DNA from: Natronosalvus rutilus
Lineage (GTDB): Archaea; Halobacteriota; Halobacteria; Halobacteriales; Natrialbaceae
Assembly (NCBI RefSeq): GCF_024204665.1
Contig: NZ_CP100356.1
Coordinates: forward strand, 62,001 to 126,000
Length of the DNA: 64,000 nucleotides
Direction of reading: 5' to 3'
A program made the position numbers and the translations under genes. The notes beneath the pieces were generated by a model. The model saw only the letters and a program-made list of their open reading frames with translations. It ran no database searches and had not been told where the DNA came from. Of this stretch, positions 35,952 through 44,789 are shown piece after piece (positions within the stretch are counted from its first letter, which is position 1; each line of letters opens with the position of its first letter).

Positions 35952-37028
35952 ATGCGGATCGAGTACGACTCCGATCCGACTTACTCGCTCGAGGAGCGAC
36001 CGAAGGCCAGCGTCGTGCGGTTTAACGAAGTAACCCCGGCGACCCGTCACTCGTCCGATGTCGGGTGTAACTTCAAGCACCTCGTCTGGCGGTACGAGTT
36101 CCACGGCTCCCAGTGGTTCGACGGCCTGGAACTCCTCAAAGTCGACCCGGGGACATATACTGACTTCCTCTCCCACCGGGAGGACGTGGAAGGCCCCCTG
36201 GAGCGAGTGCTGCGCGTGTTCTCCGGGCGCGCCGTGATCAGGACCGAGCACTGGGACGAACCACTCGAGCGCTTCGACCACGTCGCCGTGCCGACAGGCG
36301 CGGCCTACCAGCTCGGGAACACCGGTGTGGAGCCACTCTGGGTCGGCTCGTGGTACTCCACTGGCGGGAACGGCGCATCGCCGGAGACGATGCTCGAACC
36401 CGCCGATAGGACTGGTGCCCGGGCGGAGTACGAGCGAATCATGGCTGTCCGAGACGAGCGCGGGCTCTCGACCCCGCCGGGCGACGACGGTGACGACGTC
36501 GACTCTCCGAACGTAGACCGACCCGACCCGACGGTGGAAGCGTTCGCCGACGCCCAGCCCAAGACACGATACGAAGCGCCGGAGGTTGGTTGCAACGCCG
36601 ACTGGCTGGCATGGATGACGAACTTCGACGTACTCGAGTGGATATCGGATAGCTCCGTAATGAAGCTGGAGCCAGGCGGATACACGAGCCTCCATACGCA
36701 CTTCGACAATGAGGGCCCTCACGAGGAGCTCTACTGGGTGATGGCGGGCGAGGCGCGGCTCGTGACGGAGTACCGTGACGAGCGGCTGTGTCGTTTCGAC
36801 TCCGCGTTCTTCCCAACCGGGAATCCACACGCCATTGGGAACGTCGGTACAGACACGCTGTGGGTCGGGGCGTGGGGCGCCCGCGGCGGCATCGAGGGCG
36901 AGTTCGACGTCTCCGACCTCGAGATATCCGACCGACCCGGACAGACCCAGGAGTACGAACGCGTAATGGCCGCCCGGAAGCACCGCGGGCTCTCGCTTCC
37001 TCCGAACGTCGAAGTCGACGACGCGTAA
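35952..37028 (+). CDS. Bicupin protein (copy 2)
   Basis: A 358-residue paralogue of 26390-27472. Both begin with a YDxDP...EERPKASVVRF stretch. Cupin 1 has YTDFLSHREDVEGPLERVLRVFSG, again without the first His of H-x-H. Cupin 2 has YTSLHTHFDNEGPHEELYWVMAG and FFPTGNPHAIGNVGTDTLWVGAWGARGG. EYERIMAVR and EYERVMAAR close each half. It starts 5 bp after the zinc alcohol dehydrogenase, so both are made together. Metal-dependent isomerase or dioxygenase chemistry is possible; substrate unknown. Confidence 0.85.
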   Translation: MRIEYDSDPTYSLEERPKASVVRFNEVTPATRHSSDVGCNFKHLVWRYEFHGSQWFDGLELLKVDPGTYTDFLSHREDVEGPLERVLRVFSGRAVIRTEHWDEPLERFDHVAVPTGAAYQLGNTGVEPLWVGSWYSTGGNGASPETMLEPADRTGARAEYERIMAVRDERGLSTPPGDDGDDVDSPNVDRPDPTVEAFADAQPKTRYEAPEVGCNADWLAWMTNFDVLEWISDSSVMKLEPGGYTSLHTHFDNEGPHEELYWVMAGEARLVTEYRDERLCRFDSAFFPTGNPHAIGNVGTDTLWVGAWGARGGIEGEFDVSDLEISDRPGQTQEYERVMAARKHRGLSLPPNVEVDDA

Positions 37029-37180
37029 ACACTCGGCCGCTGCGAACCGGCGAATTGCTGGTGGCGGACCGGAGGAATACCGGCGGCGTGCCGGCGGAGC
37101 GCTCCGCGAGCTCACGCGGACACCACTGCGGACGGCCGCGCCTGGGAAAGAGATACAGTACTTCCGGTCTCAGGAAGACC

Positions 37181-38410
37181 ATGTTCGATCCGGAGACAGT
37201 CTGGACGTTCGACGCAGCTGATCGCGTCTCGTTCGGCGTCGGGGCGGCAGAGGAACTGAGTGACGAACTCGACGCGTTCAAGCCGGAGAGCGTACTGTTC
37301 GTCTCGGACGCTGGTGTCGTCGACGCCGGCATCGTCTCGCATCTGACAGAGCAACTCCCCGCTAACCTCGACTACGAGGTGTACGGCGAGGTCGAGCCGG
37401 AACCCGATGTTGACGTATTCCGCGACGCCCTTGAGTACGCACGCGACGTAGGACCGGACGTCGTGGTCGGCGTTGGTGGTGGGAGCGCGATGGATGCCGC
37501 GAAGACAATCGGTGCCCTCATCGAGGCGGACGACGGCCCGCTCTCTTACGTCGCACCGCCAACTGGCGACGGGAAGGCCGTCCCGGAATCGGGCCGACCC
37601 ACAGTATGCGTCCCGACGACAGCAGGCACCGGCGCGGAGACGTCACCGGCGACCGTCATCTCGCTCCCAGATCGGGATACGAAGGTCGGCATCTCTAGCC
37701 GCTACCAGTATCCAGACCTCGCGCTACTCGACCCGACACTGACCGTGTCCCTTCCGCCGGCACAGACGGCATCGTCGGGAATGGACGCCCTCGCACAAGC
37801 GATCGAGGCGTACACCGTCCGTCGGTTCGACCAGAAGCCGCGTGCACAGAGTCCTGGTGAACGACCCGACTACGGCGGCCGTACGCCACTGACTGACTCG
37901 TTCGCCCTGCAGGCGATCGACCTCCTCTCTGAGAACATTCGTTCGGCGGTCGGAAACGGCGAGAACCTTGACGCTCGCTCCGGGATGCTCCTCGGGAGCT
38001 TTCTCGCAGGACTCGCGTACACGAATGCGGGTGTGACGGTCAACCACGCGATGGCGATGGCCATCGGCGGGAAGTTACACAGTCCACACGGCGTAACTGT
38101 CGCGGCGCTCCTCCCGGCGTCCCTCGAATACAACGCCGCAGGCCTGCCTGAGCGCCACGAGCGAATCGCGGAACGTCTTGGCGTCGAATGCTTTGGGGAC
38201 GAGGAGTCCGCTGGCAAGCGAGCGGCGACTGCCGTCAGACGCCTGGCCTCCGACCTCGACCTCCCCGACGGCCTCTCGTCGTTCGGCGCCACACCCGCGG
38301 ATGTGACGCCGTTCGCTGAACGGACGATGCAACTCGAACGGTTGACGTCCGGGAACCCTCGCGGCCTCTCGCTCGCTGATATTGAGGCGATGATCGAGCG
38401 GTCCCTCTGA
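37181..38410 (+). CDS. Iron-containing alcohol dehydrogenase (group III)
   Basis: A 409-residue enzyme. The NAD motif is VVVGVGGGSAMDAAKTIG at about 94-111, followed by CVPTTAGTGAETSPATVIS. Metal ligands: Asp202 in GMDALAQAIEAY, then His residues in VNHAMAMAIGGKLHSPHG. The usual second ligand (His in DALTHAIEA) is Gln206 here, a variant found in some subgroups. The family reduces aldehydes or maleylacetate, or oxidises alcohols. ATG 37181 fits the family start; the frame extends upstream into non-protein-like sequence. It is third after zinc-ADH and bicupin, 152 bp downstream. Confidence 0.88.
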   Translation: MFDPETVWTFDAADRVSFGVGAAEELSDELDAFKPESVLFVSDAGVVDAGIVSHLTEQLPANLDYEVYGEVEPEPDVDVFRDALEYARDVGPDVVVGVGGGSAMDAAKTIGALIEADDGPLSYVAPPTGDGKAVPESGRPTVCVPTTAGTGAETSPATVISLPDRDTKVGISSRYQYPDLALLDPTLTVSLPPAQTASSGMDALAQAIEAYTVRRFDQKPRAQSPGERPDYGGRTPLTDSFALQAIDLLSENIRSAVGNGENLDARSGMLLGSFLAGLAYTNAGVTVNHAMAMAIGGKLHSPHGVTVAALLPASLEYNAAGLPERHERIAERLGVECFGDEESAGKRAATAVRRLASDLDLPDGLSSFGATPADVTPFAERTMQLERLTSGNPRGLSLADIEAMIERSL

Positions 38411-38447
38411 TCATCGTGGTTCCCTAGCGGACGTCCTCAGCGAAATC

Positions 38448-39144
38448 GGTCGTGTTTAGTTAAGGCTGCAGGGTGAGGCGAGGTGATTTTCAGCTGGTCT
38501 ATGGCGAAAATAGCTCGCCTCAGTGGTCGTAGCGACTGGATTGAAGTAGACGTTGTGGAGCGAGAGCGGACACCGCGTCAGCTGATGAAGCTCGGTATTC
38601 GGCTCCACCTTGCTTAATTATCGCTTTCGAATATCATCTTAGAACATGAGAAGTTCGGTGTCGAACGGTCGCGGAAAGCCGTCCATGACTGGGTGCAGAA
38701 GGCAGAGTTACAGCCCGCCAGCAATGCGAATCCGGATCAGGTCACGCTCGACGAGACGGTGATCCGAATCAATGGCAAACAGTTCTGGCTGTACGCCGCT
38801 GTCGATCCCGAGACGAACAAATTTCTGTATGTACGTCTCTTCACGACGACTACGACGGCATTGACGCAACGGTTTTTGCGAGAGCTTCATGAGAAACACG
38901 ACGTCGCTGACGCCGTGTTTCTCGTCGATAACGCACACGATCCAGCGACTGCATTGCAACGAACTGGGCTCCGATTTCATCCCGAACGACACGGAAATCA
39001 GAACGCCGTCGAACGTGTCTTTAGAGAGATAAAACGACGCACTTCTTCGTTTAGCAATAGTTTTAGCCACGTCGATCCAGCGACCACCGAAGCGTGGTTA
39101 CAGGCCTTCGCCGTCTGGTAGAATTCGCGTAACTAAACCCGATG
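38448..39144 (+). mobile_element. IS6-family insertion sequence with 8-bp target duplication
   Basis: A 697-bp element. Left end GGTCGTGTTTAGTTAAGGC and right end, reverse-complemented, CATCGGGTTTAGTTACGCG form terminal inverted repeats sharing TCG.GTTTAGTTA. The 8-bp direct repeat GCGAAATC flanks it on both sides (38440-38447 and 39145-39152), the size typical of IS6. The right duplication overlaps the stop codon of azlD. The preserved flanks imply a fairly recent insertion. Confidence 0.82.
38501..39121 (+). pseudogene. IS6-family transposase with in-frame stop
   Basis: Translation starts MAKIARLSGRSDWIEVDVVE and reaches IRLHLA, then TAA at 38615-38617 (codon 39), and continues in the same frame LSLSNIILEHEKFGVERSRK, AVHDWVQKAELQPASN. 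The DDE core follows: VTLDETVIRINGKQFWLYAAVDPE, VFLVDNAHDPATALQRTGL and ERHGNQNAVERVFREIKRRTSSFSN. All three acids are present (Asp in DET, Asp in VDN, Glu in VERVF). The gene closes at TAG 39119-39121. Readthrough, or a start downstream lacking the HTH, would be needed for activity. The same TAA occurs in the relic at 56468-57084. Confidence 0.82.
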
Positions 39145-39150
39145 GCGAAA

Positions 39151-39495
39151 TCACAGACTGATCTGAAACGTCCAGAGTGCGATCATACCAATCCCAATCG
39201 TCGCCAGAACGTTCTCGGTTCGCCAGGCGATGATCGCCGCTATGGCCCCTGCGAGAAGCATCGGCCACTCGAAGCTGAGTCCGAACGATGGCTCAACTGA
39301 GAGCACGACTATCGCGGGGACGATCAACGCCGCCAGCACGGCTGCAGGAACAAACCTGAGAATACCGATAACCTGCGGTGGGATCCGATCGAGGCGACCG
39401 AACAACAGGATGAACGAAAGACGAAGTACCAGAGTCCCTACGCCTGCGGTCAGAATAACTAGCAGTATAGTCTGGGAGTTGTAGCCGCCCGTCAC
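39151..39495 (-). CDS. azlD: AzlD-family branched-chain amino acid transport subunit
   Basis: A 114-residue membrane protein with four hydrophobic helices (TILLVILTAGVGTLVLRLSFILL, the conserved IPPQVIGILRFVPAAVLAALIVPAIV, MLLAGAIAAIIAWRTENVLATIGIGMIALW). It overlaps azlC by 4 bp, the normal AzlCD pairing. AzlCD exports branched-chain amino acids or analogues. Its stop codon lies inside the 8-bp duplication made by the neighbouring IS6 element, so the insertion left the protein intact. Confidence 0.9.
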   Translation of the reverse strand: MTGGYNSQTILLVILTAGVGTLVLRLSFILLFGRLDRIPPQVIGILRFVPAAVLAALIVPAIVVLSVEPSFGLSFEWPMLLAGAIAAIIAWRTENVLATIGIGMIALWTFQISL

Positions 39496-40232
39496 GCCGA
39501 TTCACCACCGTCAGTGGCGTCGTCGAATTCCTGGGTCGAAGGGAATTCACCGTTCAAGCATTCAACGGTGACTCCTACGAGGATACCGATGCCCGCGGCC
39601 ACCACGAGCCCGAGATTGAACGGAAGCGGGTCGGTGATAACAGCGAAAAAGCCGGCCACGAGAGCGGTAATCGCAGTCGGTCGACCTTTTAACACGGGGA
39701 ATAGCAACGCCATGAACGTCAATGGAATTGCGAACTCGAGTGAGAGCCCCGCCGGAACGTTTGCGCCGAGGAGGACGCCGACGACGGTTCCGACCTGCCA
39801 GGTAATCCAGAGCATCATCGCGGTGCCGAGATAGAACCACTTTCTGCTCCGTTCGTCGGGAGTGGTTTCAGCGAATTCGGTAACCGACAAAGCGTAGGCA
39901 AGATCCGTGAGTACGTACGCGCTGAACCATTTCGACAACGTGGAGTAACGACTGAGATAGGGGGCGATAGAAGCGCTGTACATCATAAACCGGAGGTTGA
40001 CGATAATCGCGGTGAAGACCACGACGACAATCGGCGCTGACTGTCCGATCAGGTCTATTGCAGCAAGCTGGGCCGCTCCCGCGAAGACGACTACCGACAT
40101 CGCTACGGCGAGTATCGGCGAGATACCGACGTTGACCGCAGTCACCCCCGTAATGATGGCGAATGGAACCATCCCAAGCATCAACGGTGCACATGCTCGC
40201 AGCCCATCGACGAAATCAGTGCGTGCGCTCAT
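39492..40232 (-). CDS. azlC: AzlC-family branched-chain amino acid permease
   Basis: A 246-residue permease. The N-terminal block FVDGLRACAPLMLGMVPFAIITGVTAV and FAGAAQLAAIDLIGQSAPIVVVVFTAIIVNLRFMMYSASIAPYL are family hallmarks, followed by hydrophobic helices such as PLTFMALLFPVLKGRPTAITALVAGFFAVITDPLPFNLGLVVAAGIGILVG. With AzlD it forms an efflux permease for leucine-like compounds. Its relation to the catabolic genes is unclear; it might export branched-chain by-products. Confidence 0.92.
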   Translation of the reverse strand: MSARTDFVDGLRACAPLMLGMVPFAIITGVTAVNVGISPILAVAMSVVVFAGAAQLAAIDLIGQSAPIVVVVFTAIIVNLRFMMYSASIAPYLSRYSTLSKWFSAYVLTDLAYALSVTEFAETTPDERSRKWFYLGTAMMLWITWQVGTVVGVLLGANVPAGLSLEFAIPLTFMALLFPVLKGRPTAITALVAGFFAVITDPLPFNLGLVVAAGIGILVGVTVECLNGEFPSTQEFDDATDGGESA

Positions 40233-40361
40233 CCTGTCACCGTCCAGCGTCGTTCGTCGACGTGTCCTCGGATGGCACGCTGCTCGCCCTCGGCGAAGCG
40301 AATTGATGCGGCATCCTCGCTGTTGTCTACCGGTTCGGAGATACCCCTCATAATCGAACCG

Positions 40362-40793
40362 TCATTTCACATTCGGTGACGGAACGACAGTCACCGGTGC
40401 GGGCGAGTTCCGGATTAAGGACAGTGTTGTTCCTCCGAAAATGACCTTCCCGACCGGCGAACGCCGCTTGTCGGGGACGACGACCTGGTCGATCGATTCG
40501 TCGTTGATCGTCTCCAGAATTTCGTCGACTTCGTCACCCTCGCGAACGACTAACTGCGCCGAGATACCTCTGTCCTCGAACGCCTCCATTGCCGACTCGA
40601 CCGCAGACGGGAGCGAGAGATCCTCCTGATCCAGCGAGACGTAGCTTCCGTCCGATCCAATGAAGTCGACGTCTCGAGCCACGTGGACGATGACCACAGA
40701 AAGTTCGTCTCGTCCAGGAAACGATGCAATCGTCTCTACTGCGCGTGATACGCCAGCGTCAGCCGTTCCAATCGGTACGAGTACCGAATACAT
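40362..40793 (-). CDS. Universal stress protein (UspA family)
   Basis: A 143-residue UspA domain starting MYSVLVPIGTADAGVSRAVETIASF and ending with the ATP-binding loop QVVVPDKRRSPVGKVIFGGTTLSLIRNSPAPVTVVP. It is a distant paralogue of the protein at 10744-11193. Located divergently from lpdA across 126 bp. It probably binds ATP; target unknown. Confidence 0.88.
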   Translation of the reverse strand: MYSVLVPIGTADAGVSRAVETIASFPGRDELSVVIVHVARDVDFIGSDGSYVSLDQEDLSLPSAVESAMEAFEDRGISAQLVVREGDEVDEILETINDESIDQVVVPDKRRSPVGKVIFGGTTLSLIRNSPAPVTVVPSPNVK

Positions 40794-40919
40794 GGCTCAC
40801 AGTTGGAGAGTACGGGTAATAAGACTCCGCCTTATTGAACGCATTTTGATATTATATCTCGGCTTAATTCGCCGGTATATACATAACTAATCGGGAGTCA
40901 TCCAAATCTAGACTGAGAA

Positions 40920-42323
40920 ATGACTGCATCCAGTCGATCAGACCTGGTAGTGATTGGTGGAGGCCCTGGGGGCTACGTTGCCGCAATCCGAGCCGCACAG
41001 CTTGAGATAGACGTCACACTTATCGATGCCGACGCGCTCGGTGGAACTTGTCTCAACTACGGATGTATTCCGTCGAAAGCATTGTTGTCTGCCGCCGGAT
41101 TAGTCCATGAGGCCAGCCACCGAGAGTCGGCCGGAATTTATGCCGATCCGTACGTAGAGTGGAGCGAACTCCTCGAGTGGGGGTCGGGCATTATCGACCA
41201 ACTTACCGGCGGCGTCGAACAGCTCTGTGAGGCTGCTAATGTCGACCTCCTTGCAGGCCGTGCGACGTTCGTCGATGAAACCGAACTCACGGTCGAGACA
41301 TCAGACGGTGATGAACGGACCGTCTCGTTCGAGCACGCCATCATCGCCACCGGAAGCCGGCCGATCGAGCTCCCCGGATTTCCGTTCGAGAATGACCGTG
41401 TCATGACTTCCAGAGACGTGTTCTCACTCGAGGAGCTGCCGCGAAGACTGGTCATTATAGGGGCGGGATACATCGGGCTCGAGCTGGCGACCCTGTTCCA
41501 GAAACTCGGCGTCGACGTAACCGTCCTCGAGTACGAGGACGACGTACTTCCCGGCTGGGACGACGACCTCCGACAGATGATCCGCTCGCATGTCGAATCG
41601 CTCGGCGTGACGTTCGTATTCGGGGAATTAGCCGCCGACTGCACGGTCGACAGCAGCCAGGTCACGGTGACGACCGAACTCGACAGCGGCGAGAAGAATT
41701 ACTACGAGGCCGACCGGGCCATTGTCGCCGTCGGTCGGCAACCAGTCACCGATTCGGTCGACCTCGAAAACGCCGGTATTGAGGTGACTGACGCCGGATT
41801 TATCGCCATCGACGGCAGCTGTCGAACGAACCTAGAACACGTCTTTGCGGTGGGCGATGTCGCCGGCGAGCCGATGTTGGCGCACAAGGCCAGTGCCGAG
41901 GGCATCGTCGCCGCCGAAACAATCGCCGGGCTGGATGCGAGCATTGACGACCATGTGATTCCAGCGGTCGTCTTTACGGATCCCGAGGTTGCGACAGTCG
42001 GACTCTCCGAAACGGCCGCCGCAGAAGCCGGGTTTGAGCCGGTCGTCGGCCGAATGCCGTTTGGGGCGAGTGGCCGCGCGCTGACGACAAATAGCCCAGA
42101 GGGTTTCGTTCGCGTCGTCGTCGACGAACCATCTGGAACGCTCCTTGGTGCGCAGGTCGTCGGCGAGCATGCCTCCGAACTTGCCGGCGAACTCACGCTC
42201 GCGATCACCGCAGAGATCTCGGCCGAGGCGGTCGCGGAGACGGTCCATGCTCATCCTACCCTCTCGGAGAGCGTAATGGAAGCGTGTGCCGCCGCACTCG
42301 GAAAGGCTATTCACACCACATAG
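40920..42323 (+). CDS. lpdA: Dihydrolipoyl dehydrogenase (E3)
   Basis: A 467-residue flavoprotein. FAD motif VVIGGGPGGYVAAIRAAQLEI. Redox disulfide in GGTCLNYGCIPSK (Cys44 and Cys49). NAD motif VIIGAGYIGLELATLFQKLG. Second FAD block HVFAVGDVAGEPMLAHKASAEG. C-terminal catalytic base VHAHPTLSESVMEA. It reoxidises lipoamide of the E2 subunit. The rest of the complex (E2, E1 alpha, E1 beta) is encoded at 46382-50043, 4 kb away and on the other strand, so E3 is supplied from a separate transcript. Confidence 0.95.
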   Translation: MTASSRSDLVVIGGGPGGYVAAIRAAQLEIDVTLIDADALGGTCLNYGCIPSKALLSAAGLVHEASHRESAGIYADPYVEWSELLEWGSGIIDQLTGGVEQLCEAANVDLLAGRATFVDETELTVETSDGDERTVSFEHAIIATGSRPIELPGFPFENDRVMTSRDVFSLEELPRRLVIIGAGYIGLELATLFQKLGVDVTVLEYEDDVLPGWDDDLRQMIRSHVESLGVTFVFGELAADCTVDSSQVTVTTELDSGEKNYYEADRAIVAVGRQPVTDSVDLENAGIEVTDAGFIAIDGSCRTNLEHVFAVGDVAGEPMLAHKASAEGIVAAETIAGLDASIDDHVIPAVVFTDPEVATVGLSETAAAEAGFEPVVGRMPFGASGRALTTNSPEGFVRVVVDEPSGTLLGAQVVGEHASELAGELTLAITAEISAEAVAETVHAHPTLSESVMEACAAALGKAIHTT

Positions 42324-42343
42324 ACGAGGTGTCGAAAGCCCTC

Positions 42344-43516
42344 TCAGTAACCCCAGTCTAGAACAGCATTGAGGCTGAGCGCACAAAGCGCAAACCCGGT
42401 TGGGACGGCCAGAAAACCGAACGCGATACCCCAGCCGAAACCGTCAGACAACAGGCCAACGCCTACTGACCCCGTAGAGCCTAGGACGCCGTAGACGGTA
42501 CGAACAAGTCCGAACCCCATTCCCTGTTCCTCGCTCGAGAGGTGATCGAGGAATCGGGGCAACAGTGCCGACATAAAGCTCATTCCGATTCCAAGCAGGA
42601 GGACGCCCACAGCGACGGCGACAGGGCCGGATCCGACCACGAGGACCGAGAAGGCAGCGATACTGGCTACGAGGCAACCGATGATCGTCGGGTCCCGGCC
42701 GACCCGGTCGGAAGCGTTCCCAACGACGATCTGTACGACACCTTGGATCACGAAGTATGCCCCAAACGCCATACCCGCCAGCGTTGTCGACAGTCCGTGA
42801 TATCCGGCGAGAAACGCAGGTAGAAACGAAGCGGTCGCCTGCCAAGCGAACTCGCAGGCGACGGCCACAAAGACTGTGAACGCAATCGGCGGGCGCGAGA
42901 GTAGGTCAGTGACCGACTTAAGGTCGACGCGGTCCCGCATCGGTTGGGACGGTCGGCGGGGCGGCGTCGGGCGTACTCGCCAGAAGAACAGCACGAGAGT
43001 TGGGAAGGCAATGAGAGCTCCGACTGCAACAGCGGGTCGCCAGCCGTAGCGAACGGCGATCCAAGCAACGACGACCGGGGTAAGCACACCCGCGACTGGA
43101 CTGCCCGTATTGTGCAGTCCAATCGCAGTCCCGATGTCGTCATAGGTTCTGGTCAATAGTGTGGTCGCGACGCTGTAGTGCAATCCAGCGAAGCACCCCA
43201 GCAGAAGTGTGCTGAAAAGGAAGAGGCCGAACACAGGCGAGATAACAATGAGAAGCGTTGCAACTCCGGTACCGCCGATGGCGAGCAAGATGATTGGCCG
43301 CTCGCCGAACCGATCCGCGAGAACGCCGCTCGGAAACTGTGCGAGCGAGTACGATAGCCATAGCAGTGTTAGTGCGAGGCCGAGAATCGCGTTCGACACA
43401 CCGAAGTCGTCAACGATGTCAGGTACGACCGGGCTGATGGCTAACCGCGCCACCATCGTGACGAAAAACGCGAGTGTACAGAGCGTGAGGACAGTATGTC
43501 GGTACTGCCACTGCAT
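42344..43516 (-). CDS. Major facilitator superfamily transporter
   Basis: A 390-residue protein with about 12 hydrophobic helices. The MFS motif A region is GVLADRFGERPIILLAIGG after helix 2, and a second-half counterpart is VGNASDRVGRDPTIIGCLVAS. N-terminus MQWQYRHTVLTLCTLAFFVTMVARLAISPVVPDIVDDFG is typical of anion or drug-type MFS. It faces lpdA tail to tail, with 20 bp between the stops. Probably imports an organic acid or exports a product; substrate unknown. Confidence 0.9.
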   Translation of the reverse strand: MQWQYRHTVLTLCTLAFFVTMVARLAISPVVPDIVDDFGVSNAILGLALTLLWLSYSLAQFPSGVLADRFGERPIILLAIGGTGVATLLIVISPVFGLFLFSTLLLGCFAGLHYSVATTLLTRTYDDIGTAIGLHNTGSPVAGVLTPVVVAWIAVRYGWRPAVAVGALIAFPTLVLFFWRVRPTPPRRPSQPMRDRVDLKSVTDLLSRPPIAFTVFVAVACEFAWQATASFLPAFLAGYHGLSTTLAGMAFGAYFVIQGVVQIVVGNASDRVGRDPTIIGCLVASIAAFSVLVVGSGPVAVAVGVLLLGIGMSFMSALLPRFLDHLSSEEQGMGFGLVRTVYGVLGSTGSVGVGLLSDGFGWGIAFGFLAVPTGFALCALSLNAVLDWGY

Positions 43517-43691
43517 CTGAGGTGTACTTGAGATGTGTTCACTCTCTATGGATACCGAAAGAGCATACCGGTTCCGGCAGACTGAGCCGCATCGCTGCGG
43601 TCGGTTACGACAGTAGCCGATGGTCGAGAATAGTTGAACAAATGATGATTAGATAAATAATTAAGTACCTTGTTGACAGACAACACACCTG

Positions 43692-44786
43692 ATGTCTCAA
43701 GAGCAGGTGGACGAATCCACAGCGAATAGCCAGATGATTATCGACTGCGACCTTCACCAGAGCTACAGGTCGCCGGATGAAATTTCCAGATACCTGCCGA
43801 AACGGTACGATTATCGAGGGGTTCGAATCCCAACACTGACCTATGGAAACCCAGCGGGGTTCGGTCGAGAGGATGCACTCCCTGATGATACAGACGACTT
43901 CGAGTATGCAGGCTCCGAGTACTCGAAGTTCAAGGAGAACCACCTTGACCGGTACGGCATTGACTATGCGCTCCTCACCGGTCACGCCCACTTCAATATT
44001 AACGCCCTTCCGAACAGGGATTATGCGGTCGAACTCGCTCGAGCACACAACAAGTGGCTGATCAATGACTGGCTTCCGAAGGATGACCGGTTCCGAGGTT
44101 CATTGCACGTGGCGATGCAAGACCCCGAGGCGACCGCGGCGATGATCCGTGAACAGGGGACGCACCCGGACATCGTCCAGATCCTCATTCAGGGCGGTAG
44201 CACACAGGTCCCGCTGGGTGACCCCCAGTATTGGCCTGTCTACGAAGCTGCAGCCGAGCTAGACCTCCCAGTCGCCCTGCACGTTTCCTCAGAAGGGGAG
44301 GCGAACACAGGGTCGCCAACCGGCGCGGGCTTTCCAAATACCTACCTCGAGTGGCACACCACGTTTCCGGCCGTCTTCATGGGGCAACTCGCGAGTATCA
44401 TCGCTGAAGGGGTGTTTGAAGAGTTCACCGACTTAAAATTCGTCTTTACCGAATGTGGCTACACCTGGGTGCCGTTTTTCATGTGGCGTATGGACGAGGA
44501 GTGGCGAGCCACGCGGGCTCAGGTACCGTGGTTAGAGCAAGCCCCAAGCGAGTATATCAGGGAGCATGTTCGTTTTACGACTCAACCCGTACACGCCCCA
44601 GAGAGGCCACATCAATTCAAACAGATCCTCGAGATGATGCACGCAGACGAGACGTTAATGTTCGCCAGCGACTACCCTCATTGGGATTCGGATTCACCCG
44701 AACACGCGCTGCCGAACCTTCCCGATGATCTCACCGACCGCATCTACTACGAGAACGCCGCGGAACTGTACGGGCTGAGCGCCTAA
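43692..44786 (+). CDS. Amidohydrolase-2 family protein (decarboxylase-like)
   Basis: A 364-residue TIM-barrel protein. Metal-site residues are Asp and His in IIDCDLHQSYRS (instead of DxHxH), His in PVALHVSSEGEA, and Asp in LMFASDYPHWDSDSPEHALPNLP. The DYPHWD motif and the ending YYENAAELYGL are typical of the ACMSD/resorcylate-decarboxylase group. Reactions there are C-C bond hydrolysis or non-oxidative decarboxylation. The next gene, 3 bp later, encodes a Rieske protein, a pairing that suggests a redox step on the same substrate. Substrate unknown. Confidence 0.87.
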   Translation: MSQEQVDESTANSQMIIDCDLHQSYRSPDEISRYLPKRYDYRGVRIPTLTYGNPAGFGREDALPDDTDDFEYAGSEYSKFKENHLDRYGIDYALLTGHAHFNINALPNRDYAVELARAHNKWLINDWLPKDDRFRGSLHVAMQDPEATAAMIREQGTHPDIVQILIQGGSTQVPLGDPQYWPVYEAAAELDLPVALHVSSEGEANTGSPTGAGFPNTYLEWHTTFPAVFMGQLASIIAEGVFEEFTDLKFVFTECGYTWVPFFMWRMDEEWRATRAQVPWLEQAPSEYIREHVRFTTQPVHAPERPHQFKQILEMMHADETLMFASDYPHWDSDSPEHALPNLPDDLTDRIYYENAAELYGLSA

Positions 44787-44789
44787 TCC

